From an uncultured Alcanivorax sp. (GTDB lineage: Bacteria; Pseudomonadota; Gammaproteobacteria; Pseudomonadales; Alcanivoracaceae), in NCBI GenBank assembly GCA_913055795.1, contig CAJXLA010000010.1:1-42157 (forward strand): DNA of 42,157 nucleotides. The letters run 5' to 3'. The notes below the pieces were generated by a model, which saw only the letters and a program-made list of their open reading frames with translations, was not told the DNA's origin and ran no database searches. Position numbers and translations under genes: made by a program. The first letter of the stretch is position 1; every line of letters starts with the position of its first letter. Positions 9,115 to 17,891 of this stretch are shown here, in pieces.

Positions 9115-10155
9115 ATGCAGACACAACAACTACAACGGCTGCGTACGGTCACCATCTTTTTGGTACTGCTGGTGCCATTCGGCGCTTTCCTGTTCTACCT
9201 GAACTGGCATCCGGGGCTGGCAGAGGACCACCACGACTGGGTTCGCCAGTCCTCGGAACCGGTCCCGGCGGGGTTGACCCTGATGTGGCTCGGCGCCGCC
9301 GGCGTCTATGTCAGTGACGGTGACACGGCGCTGGTCATCGACGGCTTTTTCACCCGCCCGCCGTTGACGCAGATCGTCTTCGGCGAACTGGAGCCCGAGC
9401 CCGAACGCATCCGCACGGCCCTGGAACAAGCCGGTATAGACGAACTGGACGCCGTCATCGTCACCCATTCCCATTTTGATCATGCCCTGGATGCCCCCTG
9501 GATCGCCGATCACTTCGACGCCCTGCTGCTGGGCTCGCCCAGTGCGGCGAATCTGGCCCGGGGCCAGGGGCTGGCAGAAGCGCTCATCCGTGAAGTGGAC
9601 GACGACGCCGCGTTGCGCATGGGTGAATTCCGGCTGCGTTTTCCGCGCTCCGGGCATGCGCCCCTGCCGCCGCTGCTCGCCCGGCTGGCCGGCGTCAATC
9701 GCAGCATTGAGCGACCGCTGACACTGCCGGCGCCCGCCCGGAAGTTCCGTGAGGGCTCCCTGTGCTCCGTTCATCTAACGCACCCGCAGGGCAAGGTGCT
9801 CGTCCAGCCCAGTGCCGGCCATGAACCCGGTGCCCTGTCCGGACTGGAGGCTGATGTCGTGCTGACCTCGATTGCCGGATTGGAGAAACAGTCACGGGCT
9901 TACCAACGGGAATTCGTGCAGCATGGGCTGCAGGCGAGCCACCCGGAATGGATTTTGCCCGTGGACTGGGATGACTTTACCCGCCCGGTGTCCGAGGAGG
10001 TACCAGCGCCGTCGTTGCTGCTGGGCAATGTCCGAAGCTCGCTGCGTGTGCTGGAAGAGGCCGCTCCGCGTGTGCTGCTGACCCGGCCCCTGTGGCGAAT
10101 GCGTCTGATGCGTTCCGGCGAGGACATGGAGTTGACTCGTGATCCATCATCCTGA
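9115..10155 (+). CDS. Membrane-anchored metallo-beta-lactamase-fold hydrolase
   Basis: 346 residues with an N-terminal hydrophobic segment (about 11-28) that should anchor the protein in the inner membrane with the catalytic part in the periplasm. The metal-binding motif HxHxDH is present as 'THSHFDHA' (His118, His120, Asp122, His123), preceded by 'GAAGVYVSDGDTALVIDGFF', the usual N-terminal strand pair. Later histidines in 'SGHAPLPP' and 'SAGHEPGAL' may complete the metal site. The fold includes hydrolases of lactones, phosphodiesters, thioesters and N-acyl phospholipids; I cannot name the substrate. The stop overlaps the start of the next gene by 17 nt, so the two are translationally coupled and probably act together at the cell envelope. 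Confidence 0.8.
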   Translation: MQTQQLQRLRTVTIFLVLLVPFGAFLFYLNWHPGLAEDHHDWVRQSSEPVPAGLTLMWLGAAGVYVSDGDTALVIDGFFTRPPLTQIVFGELEPEPERIRTALEQAGIDELDAVIVTHSHFDHALDAPWIADHFDALLLGSPSAANLARGQGLAEALIREVDDDAALRMGEFRLRFPRSGHAPLPPLLARLAGVNRSIERPLTLPAPARKFREGSLCSVHLTHPQGKVLVQPSAGHEPGALSGLEADVVLTSIAGLEKQSRAYQREFVQHGLQASHPEWILPVDWDDFTRPVSEEVPAPSLLLGNVRSSLRVLEEAAPRVLLTRPLWRMRLMRSGEDMELTRDPSS

Positions 10156-11413
10156 AAACGGCTCCCCAGCCCTGCTGAAACGCCGCCTCGCGCTGTCGCG
10201 CTGGTGGCCGGTACTGGTGTTGCTGGTCCAGGACTGGGCCTGGGGCTTCGGCGATGCCTGGAGTACGCCGCACCCCTGGCGCCAGGAAGCACTGCTGGAC
10301 GGCCGTACCTTTGAATACGATGAGACCAGTTTTCTGCAACGCTTCAGCTTCCGGCATCTGTCGAAACAACCCGCGCCGGAGGCCCAGGGGGTACGCGGCA
10401 CCGTGGGCAGCCTGAAGTCCAAGCAGGCGCTGTCCAAAATTCGCTTCCGCAAGCGGTTCCCCTTCGACCGGGGCGAGCGCGCCTTCCATCTGGCAATGCA
10501 GCGTGGCGAGGATTTCGACGGCTACTACGACCGCCAGCTCGTGGGCTTCAGCCAGGGGCTTACGGATCACTGGACGGCTTCGATACGCGGCGACGTGGCC
10601 GGCGACAAGGCGGCAAGCGACGTCTACTTCCAGACCAGCTGGCAAGCGGGCCCGGACCAACTGGCGGAAGCGGCGGTGATTCTTCCGGACGCCTACTTCA
10701 ACGACAAGACAAGCAAGCCCATCGAATACGAACAGCGCCCCTGGACCTTTTTCGTGCGCACCCGCATGCCCCTTTCGTCAGGGATTACGGCCGAAGTCAG
10801 CGCCAACCACAGCCCCCGGGCGGTGGTGGACGATCAGCGTCGAACCGGGTTACGCGCCGGAGGCCGTTCTACGCGCGCAGCGGCCTCGCTGAGCTGGAAG
10901 GGACGGAACTGGCGGAGCCGCTTTACCGCGCGGGGCGAACACACGGAACGGGATTTCGTCTTCTCCGGCTCGAGCGGGCCCGCCACGAGCGAGTTCCGGC
11001 GCATCTATCACCACCTGGGCATCACCCTGACCCGAACGAGCCACCCGCTGAACCCCACCCTGGGCCTGCAGCACTTCTACCTGGACGAGGAGGGTTTTTT
11101 CGGCACGGCCACGGACAGCCGGGGGCAACTCCATCACAATGAAGCACTGATCCATGGCCATATCCGTATCGACACCGGCGAACGGCATTATCTGCGCCCC
11201 GAACTGCTGATCAGCCGCCCCGATTTCCGGCAACGCATGGACAGCGAGGACTGGGGTAACAGCGAGTCCCGGAAATGGCTTGCCAAGATCAACCTGCCGT
11301 GGCGCCATGTCATCAATCGCGAGGACGGCGCCGTGCTCACCGTTGCCCCCTCGATGGAACTGCACGACCCGGGCTTCGGTGGTGGCAATGTGCAGTTGCA
11401 TTGGCCGTTATAA
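10139..11413 (+). CDS. Predicted outer-membrane beta-barrel protein of unknown function
   Basis: 424 residues starting at a GTG (10139), with GGAG 7 nt upstream. The N-terminus 'LLKRRLALSRWWPVLVLLVQDWAWG' looks like a signal peptide. The rest is rich in alternating polar/hydrophobic stretches with many aromatic and charged residues, and ends in an aromatic-containing strand 'GGNVQLHWPL', as barrels often do. I recognise no family motif. It overlaps the metallo-hydrolase gene by 17 nt, which argues for a joint role in the envelope. Downstream come degenerate gcaagta repeats and a terminator that faces the opposite gene. Confidence 0.6.
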   Translation: MIHHPENGSPALLKRRLALSRWWPVLVLLVQDWAWGFGDAWSTPHPWRQEALLDGRTFEYDETSFLQRFSFRHLSKQPAPEAQGVRGTVGSLKSKQALSKIRFRKRFPFDRGERAFHLAMQRGEDFDGYYDRQLVGFSQGLTDHWTASIRGDVAGDKAASDVYFQTSWQAGPDQLAEAAVILPDAYFNDKTSKPIEYEQRPWTFFVRTRMPLSSGITAEVSANHSPRAVVDDQRRTGLRAGGRSTRAAASLSWKGRNWRSRFTARGEHTERDFVFSGSSGPATSEFRRIYHHLGITLTRTSHPLNPTLGLQHFYLDEEGFFGTATDSRGQLHHNEALIHGHIRIDTGERHYLRPELLISRPDFRQRMDSEDWGNSESRKWLAKINLPWRHVINREDGAVLTVAPSMELHDPGFGGGNVQLHWPL

Positions 11414-11445
11414 ACAGTAGCAAGTCGAAAGTGGCAAGTAGCAAG
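11414..11445. repeat. Degenerate GCAAGTA tandem repeat
   Basis: Units like agcaagtcgaaagtggcaag and agtagcaag directly follow the stop codon. Same family as at 407-435 and 12474-12569. Confidence 0.55.
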
Positions 11446-11473
11446 AAAAAATAAAAGGGCGCCGGAGGCGCCC
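11446..11473 (-). terminator. Rho-independent terminator downstream of dusC
   Basis: Perfect 7-bp stem GGGCGCC/GGCGCCC with a 3-nt loop (11457-11473), followed on the minus strand by TTTTATTTTTT. It lies about 50 nt beyond the dusC stop. Confidence 0.8.
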
Positions 11474-11522
11474 ATTTCTATATTTCTTTCGTCTTTGGTC
11501 TTTCGGCTTTCTGCTCGAGCGA

Positions 11523-12464
11523 TCAGGCCGCCCGCTCGATTCCCTCGTCCATGACCATGCGGATTTCGTCGAGCGTGTTCAGGCGCTTGATGCGATTCAT
11601 CAGTTCCTGCGCCTCGGGCCAGCGTCGGCGCAGGTAATTCAGCCACTGCTTGATCCGGCCGCAGATATGGCGCTCGTCTCCGGTGGGGGCGATGGTGTCC
11701 AGATAATCCCGTAACACCGCATGCACCTCGGGCCACGCGCCGGCGTCGGTGCCGCGCAGGCGAAGGGCGAGGAAAGGATCCTGAACCGCGCCGCGACCCA
11801 GCATGAGATCGTCGCAGCCGGTAACCCGGCGGCAGCGCTCGGCATCGGCCGGCGTCCAGATATCCCCATTGGCGATCACGGGAATGCCGGCGGCCTCGCG
11901 CACGGCCGGCAGATCCTGCCAGTACGCCGGCGGGCGGTAGCCCTGATCCCGGGTGCGCGCATGCACGGTGAGCCAGGCAGCGCCGCCGGCGGCCACGGCC
12001 CGGGCATTGTCCAGGGCTCTTTCGCTGTCGCGAATGCCCAGCCGGATCTTGGCGGAAACCGGAACCTCCGCGGGTACAGCATCCCGCACGGCACCTACCA
12101 GCGCATGCAGCAGCTCGGGCTCGTCCAGCAGGGCCGCGCCGCCCCGATGGCGGTTGACGGTCTTGGCGGGACAGCCGAAATTCAGATCCACCACGGGCGC
12201 GCCCAGTTCCACCGCGCGGGCGGCATTGTCACCCACACAGGCCGGATCCGAGCCCAGCAGCTGCAGATGCACCGGCGTGCCATTGCTTGTTTGCGCGCCC
12301 TCGCGCAGCTCCGGGCACCAGCGATAGAACACGCGCGACGGCAACAGCGTGTTGGTCACGCGCACGAATTCACTGACACAGGCGTCAAAGGCACCGGTAT
12401 CGGTCAGCGCCCGGCGCATCCAGTAATCAGCGAGACCTTCCATGGGAGCGAGGATCAAATGCAT
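11523..12464 (-). CDS. dusC: tRNA-dihydrouridine synthase DusC
   Basis: FMN-dependent enzyme that reduces a uridine in tRNA to dihydrouridine; the DusC group modifies U16. The sequence shows 'LAPMEGLADYWMRRALT' at the N-terminus, 'VDLNFGCPAKTVNRHRGGAALL' with the catalytic cysteine, 'VSAKIRLG', 'LTVHARTRDQGYRPPA', 'IPVIANGDIWTPADAERC' and 'LMLGRGAVQDP', and the C-terminal helical domain 'GRIKQWLNYLRRRWPEA'. About 313 residues, as in E. coli DusC. I place the start at the ATG at 12464 (MHLILAPMEG), by family position. An ATG at 12473 and a TTG at 12506 inside repeat DNA are alternatives, and none has a clear ribosome-binding site. Confidence 0.92.
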   Translation of the reverse strand: MHLILAPMEGLADYWMRRALTDTGAFDACVSEFVRVTNTLLPSRVFYRWCPELREGAQTSNGTPVHLQLLGSDPACVGDNAARAVELGAPVVDLNFGCPAKTVNRHRGGAALLDEPELLHALVGAVRDAVPAEVPVSAKIRLGIRDSERALDNARAVAAGGAAWLTVHARTRDQGYRPPAYWQDLPAVREAAGIPVIANGDIWTPADAERCRRVTGCDDLMLGRGAVQDPFLALRLRGTDAGAWPEVHAVLRDYLDTIAPTGDERHICGRIKQWLNYLRRRWPEAQELMNRIKRLNTLDEIRMVMDEGIERAA

Positions 12465-12473
12465 GGGATGCAT

Positions 12474-12569
12474 AGTAACAAGTTGAAAGTCGAAAGTAGA
12501 AAGCAAAACGGCCCTATGAACCGTTTTTTCAGATTTGACTTGCGACTTGCTACTTGCGACTTGCTACTA
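12474..12569. repeat. Degenerate heptamer repeats and small hairpin between dusC and thioesterase gene
   Basis: 12474-12504 has agtaacaagttgaaagtcga-type units and 12538-12569 has acttgcgacttgctacttgc-type units, complementary in type. Between them AAAACGG (12506-12512) pairs with CCGTTTT (12522-12528). The whole divergent promoter region of the two genes is made of this repeat DNA. TACTAT occurs near both starts and could serve as a -10. Confidence 0.5.
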
Positions 12570-12589
12570 TGTTTTCATGCTGAAAACAT
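12569..12589 (+). promoter_or_regulatory. Palindrome covering the thioesterase start codon
   Basis: ATGTTTTCA and TGAAAACAT (9-bp perfect arms) flank TGC; the chosen ATG (12577) lies at the apex. In the mRNA this would form a hairpin over the initiation region, where no Shine-Dalgarno sequence is visible. Confidence 0.45.
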
Positions 12590-12966
12590 CCATCCGCCCC
12601 CGCTTCAGTGACACCGATGCCCTGGGGCATATCAACAACACCGTGATTCCCGTCTGGTTTCTGGAGGCACGCGAGCCGGTGCTGGGCTGGTTCGCGCCGG
12701 ATAGCAATTTCAACCGGGGCTCGATTGCGGTGGTGCGTGTGGAGGTGGATTATCTGGCGGAAACCCGTTTCGGCGAGGATGTCACCATCCGTACCCGCGT
12801 CGAGCGTGTGGGCAACAGCTCGTTCGTGCTGCTGCAGGAGGTGGATCAAGGCGGTGAGATCACCGCGCGGGGCCGGACCACGCTGGTACATTTCGACCCC
12901 GATGGGCGCAGATCAAGGCCTGTTCCGGACGAGATCAGATCAAGGCTGGAGCAACATCAGGAATGA
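12577..12966 (+). CDS. Acyl-CoA thioesterase, 4-hydroxybenzoyl-CoA thioesterase (hotdog) family
   Basis: 129 residues with the single hotdog fold of the YbgC/4HBT group, which hydrolyse acyl-CoA thioesters. The signature 'RPRFSDTDALGHINNTVIPVWFLEAREPVL' (about 7-36) carries the catalytic aspartate of the '(D/S)TDxxGHxNN' motif. 'VEVDYLAETRFGEDVTIRTRVERVGNSSF' and 'GRTTLVHFDPDGR' are the following family strands. I chose the ATG at 12577 because the motif sits at the expected distance; ATG codons upstream lie in repeat DNA. The substrate is unknown. It is divergent from dusC and not part of a recognisable operon. Confidence 0.85.
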   Translation: MLKTSIRPRFSDTDALGHINNTVIPVWFLEAREPVLGWFAPDSNFNRGSIAVVRVEVDYLAETRFGEDVTIRTRVERVGNSSFVLLQEVDQGGEITARGRTTLVHFDPDGRRSRPVPDEIRSRLEQHQE

Positions 12967-13274
12967 AGGGGTCCGGGTGAAGGCCCCGCGCCGGTCCAGG
13001 CAGACGCGAACGCTATAGCTTAGGAGATCCAGAGAGTACAACTGCCTGCTGGGCCGGCCGGGACGAATTACTATAATCGCCCCCGCGCGCCGGTGGAAGC
13101 GCCGCCTTTATACCGATTTGGAATGGCCTCCGGCGCAATCATCGTGGAAGAGAAAACGCCCGGCAAATCAGAAAGATAAAGAACCCGGAGCATGCCGGGC
13201 CGATTGACTTGCCGGGCCGGTTTTTCTAGGCTTGCCGCAGCCCGCCGCGCCGGCCCGATCAAGGAGTCACCGCC
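12967..13274 (+). promoter_or_regulatory. Upstream region and long leader of the xseB-ispA genes
   Basis: This 308-bp gap has no gene. A consensus TATAAT lies at 13072-13077, without a good -35, implying a leader of about 190 nt before xseB. The leader contains GC-rich segments around 13179-13225 (CCCGG..CCGGG and repeated gccgggcc, followed by a T run at 13221-13225). These could fold, but I cannot assign a known riboswitch. Confidence 0.45.
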
Positions 13275-13532
13275 ATGGCCCGCAAGCCCGAAGCGACCGA
13301 CCTGGAGTCCTCGCTGCAATCGCTGGAATCCCTGGTGGAACGCATGGAGTCCGGCGAACTCAGCCTGGAGGAATCGCTCAAGGCCTTCGAGGAAGGGGTG
13401 CGGCTCACGCGTCAGTGCCAGCAATCGCTGCAGCAGGCCGAGCAGAAGGTGCGCGTGCTCATGGAGCAAAGCGAGGAGGCCGAACCCGAGCCCTTCGACA
13501 ATCCGGACGAGTCCGACGCCGATGAAGGATGA
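13275..13532 (+). CDS. xseB: Exodeoxyribonuclease VII small subunit XseB
   Basis: Small subunit of exonuclease VII, which with XseA degrades single-stranded DNA from both ends. 85 residues, two helices, with the family core '[39 protein letters not shown]' and '[12 protein letters not shown]'; the tail is acidic. The start at 13275 has AAGGAG 8 nt upstream. It overlaps ispA by 11 nt, the usual gammaproteobacterial order xseB-ispA-dxs. xseA is elsewhere. Confidence 0.95.
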   Translation: MARKPEATDLESSLQSLESLVERMESGELSLEESLKAFEEGVRLTRQCQQSLQQAEQKVRVLMEQSEEAEPEPFDNPDESDADEG

Positions 13533-14415
13533 AGCCGGGCTGAACACCGTCATGGACCGCTACCGGCAGCGTCTGGACACCGCTCTGGCACAGTGGCTGC
13601 CGGGCGATGACGCCGCCTCGCCCCACCTGGCGCAAGCCATGCGCTACGCCGTGCTGGGCGGGGGCAAACGCTTTCGCCCCGTGCTGGTCTATGCCGCCTG
13701 TGAGCTCGCCGGCGGCGAGCCCGCAGCGGCCGACGTTCCAGCCACGGCCGTGGAGCTGATCCACGCCTATTCCCTGGTTCATGATGATCTGCCGGCCATG
13801 GACGACGATGATCTGCGCCGGGGCGAACCCACCTGTCACCAGGCTTTCGGCGAGGCCGCGGCCGTGCTGGCCGGCGATACCCTGCATACCCTGGCCTTCG
13901 AACTGCTCGCGCACCGCGGGGCATACCGGGATGATCAGCGTCTGGCCATGGTCCGTTGCCTGAGCAGCGCGGCGGGTATGGCCGGTATGGCCGCGGGCCA
14001 GAGCCAGGACATGCAGGCCCACGGGCAGCTGCTGACGGTGGAGGCGCTGGAGGAGATGCATTATCTCAAGACCGGACGCCTGATCACCGCGGCGCTGGAG
14101 CTGGGCGCGCTGGCCGCCGACGCGGACGCGGATCTGCGCGCGCGCCTGCGCCGCTACGGCGACCATATCGGCCTGGCTTTCCAGATTCAGGACGACATTC
14201 TGGATGTCACCGCCACGACCGAGGCGCTGGGCAAGCCCACCGGCTCGGATGACCGCCACGACAAGAGCACCTTCCCCGAACTCATCGGCCTGGAGGCGAG
14301 TCAAACCCGTGCGGCCCGGCTGGCCGAGCAGGCCATCGAGGCGCTGGGTGCCGGTGGACAAGCCCGGGAACCACTGGCCGAGCTGGCCCGCTTCGTGGTC
14401 GCGCGCACCCGCTGA
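13522..14415 (+). CDS. ispA: (2E,6E)-farnesyl diphosphate synthase IspA
   Basis: Trans-prenyltransferase that condenses isopentenyl diphosphate with dimethylallyl and geranyl diphosphate to farnesyl diphosphate. The first aspartate-rich motif '[14 protein letters not shown]' is at about 88-101 and the second, 'QIQDDILD', at about 221-228. '[11 protein letters not shown]' (47-57) binds the diphosphate and 'LKTGRLI' (182-188) is conserved. 297 residues, as expected. The start at ATG 13522 overlaps xseB; a second ATG at 13552 is possible but has no ribosome-binding site. It feeds quinone, undecaprenyl and other isoprenoid synthesis together with dxs downstream. Confidence 0.95.
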   Translation: MKDEAGLNTVMDRYRQRLDTALAQWLPGDDAASPHLAQAMRYAVLGGGKRFRPVLVYAACELAGGEPAAADVPATAVELIHAYSLVHDDLPAMDDDDLRRGEPTCHQAFGEAAAVLAGDTLHTLAFELLAHRGAYRDDQRLAMVRCLSSAAGMAGMAAGQSQDMQAHGQLLTVEALEEMHYLKTGRLITAALELGALAADADADLRARLRRYGDHIGLAFQIQDDILDVTATTEALGKPTGSDDRHDKSTFPELIGLEASQTRAARLAEQAIEALGAGGQAREPLAELARFVVARTR

Positions 14416-14453
14416 AAGCGAGTTTTCGCTCAACAGGGCCGGGGCCATGGCGT

Positions 14454-14459
14454 TATACT
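14454..14459 (+). promoter_or_regulatory. Possible -10 element for dxs
   Basis: TATACT (with overlapping TACTAT) just upstream of dxs. Transcription would start near 14467, only a few bases before the ATG at 14472. This favours either near-leaderless initiation or the ATG at 14490. Confidence 0.45.
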
Positions 14460-14471
14460 ATACGGCCCACA

Positions 14472-16436
14472 ATGAACACCGGTGCCTTCATGCCCCAGAC
14501 GTTCGATGAAATCCCGCTGACACCGCCGGACACACCGCTACTGGACCGGATCGCGTATCCGCGGGATCTGCGGCAACTGCCGGAAGATCAGCTCGAGCAG
14601 GTGGTGGATGAGCTCCGGCTCTGGCTGCTTTACAGCGTGGGCCGCTCGGGCGGGCACTTCGGCGGCGGCCTGGGCGTGGTGGAGCTCACCGTGGTGCTGC
14701 ACTATCTGTTCAACACGCCCGCCGACCGCATCGTCTGGGACGTGGGCCATCAGACCTATCCCCACAAGATTCTCACGGGCCGGCGCGAGGCGCTGTTCCA
14801 GGTCCGTCAGAAGGATGGCATTTCCGGCTTCCCGGAACGGCGCGAATCCGAATACGACACCTTCGGGGTGGGCCATTCCTCCACCTCCGTCAGCGCGGCC
14901 CTGGGCATGGCCCTGGCCAACGAGCGCCAGGGCAACAACCGGCGCGTCGTCTCGGTGATCGGCGATGGGGCCATGACCGCGGGCATGGCCTTCGAGGCGC
15001 TCAATCACGCCGCCCATACCCGCGCCAACATGCTCGTCATCCTCAATGACAACACCATGTCCATCGGGCACAACGTGGGGGGACTGGCCAACTATTTCGC
15101 CCGCATCTGGGCGTCCAAGACCTATATCGCCCTGCGCGAGGGTGGCAAGAAAGTGCTCAAGACCATGCCCGCGGCCTGGGACTTCCTGCGTCGCACCGAG
15201 GAGAGCATGAAGAACATGGTCAGCCCGGACATGCTCTTCGAGGCCATCGGGTTCAACTACATCGGTCCCATCGACGGCCACAATGTGGACGAGTTGATGG
15301 ACACGCTGAAGAACCTGAGCGAACTGGAAGGACCCCAGCTGCTGCATATCTACACCACCAAGGGCAAAGGCTATGAGCCGGCGGAAGCGGACCCGGTAGG
15401 CTTTCACGCGCTCAACAAGATCGAGCCCAAGGCGAAGGTGGAACCAGCCAAGCCGGCACCCAAGAAAACGCCCAAGTACCAGGAGGTATTCGGGCAATGG
15501 TTGTGTGATCTGGCCGAAAAGGACGAACGGGTCATCGGCATTACCCCGGCCATGTGCGAGGGCTCGGGCATGGTGGAGTTCGCCCGGCGTTTTCCCCAGC
15601 GCTTTCATGACGTGGCCATCTGTGAACAGCACGCCATGACCTTGTCCGCGGGGCTGGCGTGCGAGGGTCAGAAGCCCGTGCTGGGCATCTATTCCACCTT
15701 CCTGCAGCGCGCCTATGATCAACTGGTGCATGATGTGGCGCTGCAGAATCTGGACGTCACCCTGGGCATCGACCGCGCCGGTCTCGTGGGCGGCGACGGG
15801 GCCACCCATAACGGCGCCTTCGATCTCGCCTATATGCGCACCCTGCCCAACATGATCATCGCCGCGCCGTCGGATGAGAATGACTGCCGGCAACTACTCT
15901 ATACGGCCTGGAAACATGCCGGGCCGGCGGCGGTACGCTATCCGCGCGGCACGGGTCCGGGCGTGGACATGGACGACGCGATGTACGAGTTGCCCGTCGG
16001 CCAGGCCCGGGTGTTGAGCGAAGCGCCCGGCGCCCGCGTGGCCATACTGGCTTTCGGCGCGCTGGTACCCGCGGCGCAGGAAGCCGCACAGGCACTCAAC
16101 GCCACCCTGGTGGACATGCGCTGGGTCAAGCCCCTGGATGAAGATCGCATACGGGCGATGGCGGAACAGCATGAGCTGCTGGTCACCGTCGAAGACCACC
16201 AGCGTCAGGGCGGAGCCGGTTCGGCGGTCAACGAGTTCCTGCAACAGGACGGTCTGATGGTGCCGGTGCTGAACCTGGGGCTGCCGGACCACTTCGTCTA
16301 CCATGGCGACCGCGAGGCCCTGCTGGCCGCAGAGGGCCTGGATGCCGAGGGCATCGCCGCGTCCATCCGGGCGCGTCTGACGAAACTGGATGAAGCGCAG
16401 CCCGGCACCGCCCGGCGTCCGCATCAGGCGGGGTGA
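14472..16436 (+). CDS. dxs: 1-deoxy-D-xylulose-5-phosphate synthase Dxs
   Basis: Thiamine-diphosphate enzyme that joins pyruvate and glyceraldehyde 3-phosphate, the first and controlling step of the MEP isoprenoid pathway. Visible features are 'GRSGGHFGGGLGVVELTVVLHY', 'WDVGHQTYPHKILTGRR', the ThDP motif 'GDGAMTAGMAFEALNHA' with 'LNDNTMSI', the transketolase pyrimidine-domain 'AICEQHAMTLSAGLA' with the catalytic Glu, 'DRAGLVGGDGATHNGAFD', and the C-terminal 'VEDHQRQGGAGSAVNEF'. 654 residues from the ATG at 14472, or 648 from the ATG at 14490; neither has a strong ribosome-binding site. It follows ispA after 56 nt with its own possible promoter. Confidence 0.96.
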   Translation: MNTGAFMPQTFDEIPLTPPDTPLLDRIAYPRDLRQLPEDQLEQVVDELRLWLLYSVGRSGGHFGGGLGVVELTVVLHYLFNTPADRIVWDVGHQTYPHKILTGRREALFQVRQKDGISGFPERRESEYDTFGVGHSSTSVSAALGMALANERQGNNRRVVSVIGDGAMTAGMAFEALNHAAHTRANMLVILNDNTMSIGHNVGGLANYFARIWASKTYIALREGGKKVLKTMPAAWDFLRRTEESMKNMVSPDMLFEAIGFNYIGPIDGHNVDELMDTLKNLSELEGPQLLHIYTTKGKGYEPAEADPVGFHALNKIEPKAKVEPAKPAPKKTPKYQEVFGQWLCDLAEKDERVIGITPAMCEGSGMVEFARRFPQRFHDVAICEQHAMTLSAGLACEGQKPVLGIYSTFLQRAYDQLVHDVALQNLDVTLGIDRAGLVGGDGATHNGAFDLAYMRTLPNMIIAAPSDENDCRQLLYTAWKHAGPAAVRYPRGTGPGVDMDDAMYELPVGQARVLSEAPGARVAILAFGALVPAAQEAAQALNATLVDMRWVKPLDEDRIRAMAEQHELLVTVEDHQRQGGAGSAVNEFLQQDGLMVPVLNLGLPDHFVYHGDREALLAAEGLDAEGIAASIRARLTKLDEAQPGTARRPHQAG

Positions 16437-16439
16437 AGA

Positions 16440-16460
16440 GGAGCTAGGAGCTAGGAGCTG
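16440..16460. repeat. AGGAGCT tandem heptamer, three copies
   Basis: Three uninterrupted AGGAGCT units begin just after the dxs stop. A degenerate counterpart (cacctcgtacctagcacctc) lies at 16517-16536, before the end of the convergent GGDEF gene. No gene lies between 16437 and 16548. Confidence 0.8.
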
Positions 16461-16548
16461 TAAAATCAGTGTGAGCAAGCCCGGGAAGCGGGAGTCATTA
16501 ATCCCTGTTTCCTGTCTCGCACCTCGTACCTAGCACCTCGCGCCTCTT

Positions 16549-17772
16549 TCATAACACTTCAAACCGATTGCGCCCGTTGCGCTTGGCGCGGTAGACGGCT
16601 TCGTCGGCTCGGCGCAGCAGACTCTCGCGATCCTCGTGGACGCCTGCTTTCGGTTCCAGTGCCGCCACGCCCAGCGAAAGGGTAACGTATTCCGCCACGC
16701 TGGAGCGGGCATGAGGCATGGCGCGCGTGCGTACCGACTCCAGAATCCGTTGTGCTATTACGCCCGCCTCTTCCGAGCCCAGACCCGGATACAGCAGCAC
16801 GAACTCCTCGCCGCCATAGCGGGCCGCGAAGTCCCCGGCGCGCGCGCTGTGCTCGGTCATGATCCCGGCGAGTTGCCGCAGGCAGTCATCGCCCTGCTGG
16901 TGACCGTAAAAGTCGTTATAGGCCTTGAAGTTGTCTACATCCACGAAAATCAGCGTCATGGGATGATGTTCGCGGCGTGCCCGACGCCACTCGCGCTCGA
17001 AGACCTGATCGAAAGAGCGCCGGTTGGCCAGACCGGTCAGGCTGTCCACCAGGGACAAAGTCTCCAGCCGGTCGGCGAGTTGCTGGATGCGCTGTTTTTC
17101 CTGTTGCAGCAGCCGGCCCTGCAGGAACATGCGCCGGGACTGATACTCGCCCCGGTAACACAGCGCCATGCCCAGCAGACTGGCACCGCCATAGGTGGGC
17201 GCGAGCATGCGCCATTCCGGCTCCAGGCCCGCCAGCATCTGGAGGGCGAAGGCTGCAAGCCCTCCGCCCCAGCCCGCCAGGGTAGCGTAGATGAAGCGCA
17301 GATTCAGCGACAGATAGATGATCACCATCACATAAACGGTGCCGATATGAACCAGAATACGCATTTCCTGCTGACCGATCAGGGTGGGGTGGGTCACCGC
17401 CACCATGACCGCCAGCGCCGCCAGCGCACTGGTGAGTCGTTGATAGTACAGGTGGAAAGAGCGCGCGAACGACATGAGCCAGCCCACCAGCAACAACAGC
17501 CCGAAACTGGAGAAGGTCAGCGGCCACAACCCCATCCGCTCGTGCCCCACCAGCACCGTGGCCATGATGCCGATGCCGGCATAGACATAAGCGATATAGA
17601 TTACGCTGGAACGGAACTGTGTCGCGGCGTTAGCGTCGCGGTATTCCCGGTAGGCGGTTTCCAGGCGTTCGGGGAAGCGCAGTTTGAAGGCCGTGCGCTT
17701 GAGCAAGCGCTCGATCAGCAGGTGTTCCCGGTGGCGTGTCGCCGCGACCGGCAGCTCGATATCCGTGTCCAT
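16549..17772 (-). CDS. Membrane-bound GGDEF diguanylate cyclase
   Basis: Predicted to make cyclic di-GMP from two GTP. 407 residues. The N-terminal part (about 55-205) carries five to six transmembrane helices with no recognised sensor domain, then a short coiled region (about 215-240), then the GGDEF domain. The active site reads 'RYGGEEFVLL' (GGEEF at 320-324). The product-inhibition site RxxD is present as RAGD (311-314), exactly five residues upstream, so feedback inhibition is likely. 'DSLTGLANRRSFD' and 'FVDVDNFKAYND' are also typical. The start is ATG 17772. It follows pgpA on the same strand after 119 nt, with a possible promoter between. A PilZ protein, a potential c-di-GMP receptor, is encoded at 28446. 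Confidence 0.92.
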   Translation of the reverse strand: MDTDIELPVAATRHREHLLIERLLKRTAFKLRFPERLETAYREYRDANAATQFRSSVIYIAYVYAGIGIMATVLVGHERMGLWPLTFSSFGLLLLVGWLMSFARSFHLYYQRLTSALAALAVMVAVTHPTLIGQQEMRILVHIGTVYVMVIIYLSLNLRFIYATLAGWGGGLAAFALQMLAGLEPEWRMLAPTYGGASLLGMALCYRGEYQSRRMFLQGRLLQQEKQRIQQLADRLETLSLVDSLTGLANRRSFDQVFEREWRRARREHHPMTLIFVDVDNFKAYNDFYGHQQGDDCLRQLAGIMTEHSARAGDFAARYGGEEFVLLYPGLGSEEAGVIAQRILESVRTRAMPHARSSVAEYVTLSLGVAALEPKAGVHEDRESLLRRADEAVYRAKRNGRNRFEVL

Positions 17773-17841
17773 AATCGCCCGGTTCCAGAGAATTCAGGCT
17801 GGAAGGGGTGAGACGCGCAGATTACCCATCCATGAAACGCC

Positions 17842-17847
17842 AATATA
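17842..17847 (-). promoter_or_regulatory. Possible -10 element for the GGDEF gene
   Basis: TATATT on the minus strand, 70 nt upstream of the start, in an AT-rich patch of an otherwise GC-rich gap. The -35 is weak (TTCCCC at about 18 nt). Confidence 0.4.
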
Positions 17848-17891
17848 AACTAGCATGCGCAGTGGGGGAACACGCTTTCGGAGCGCGCGAA

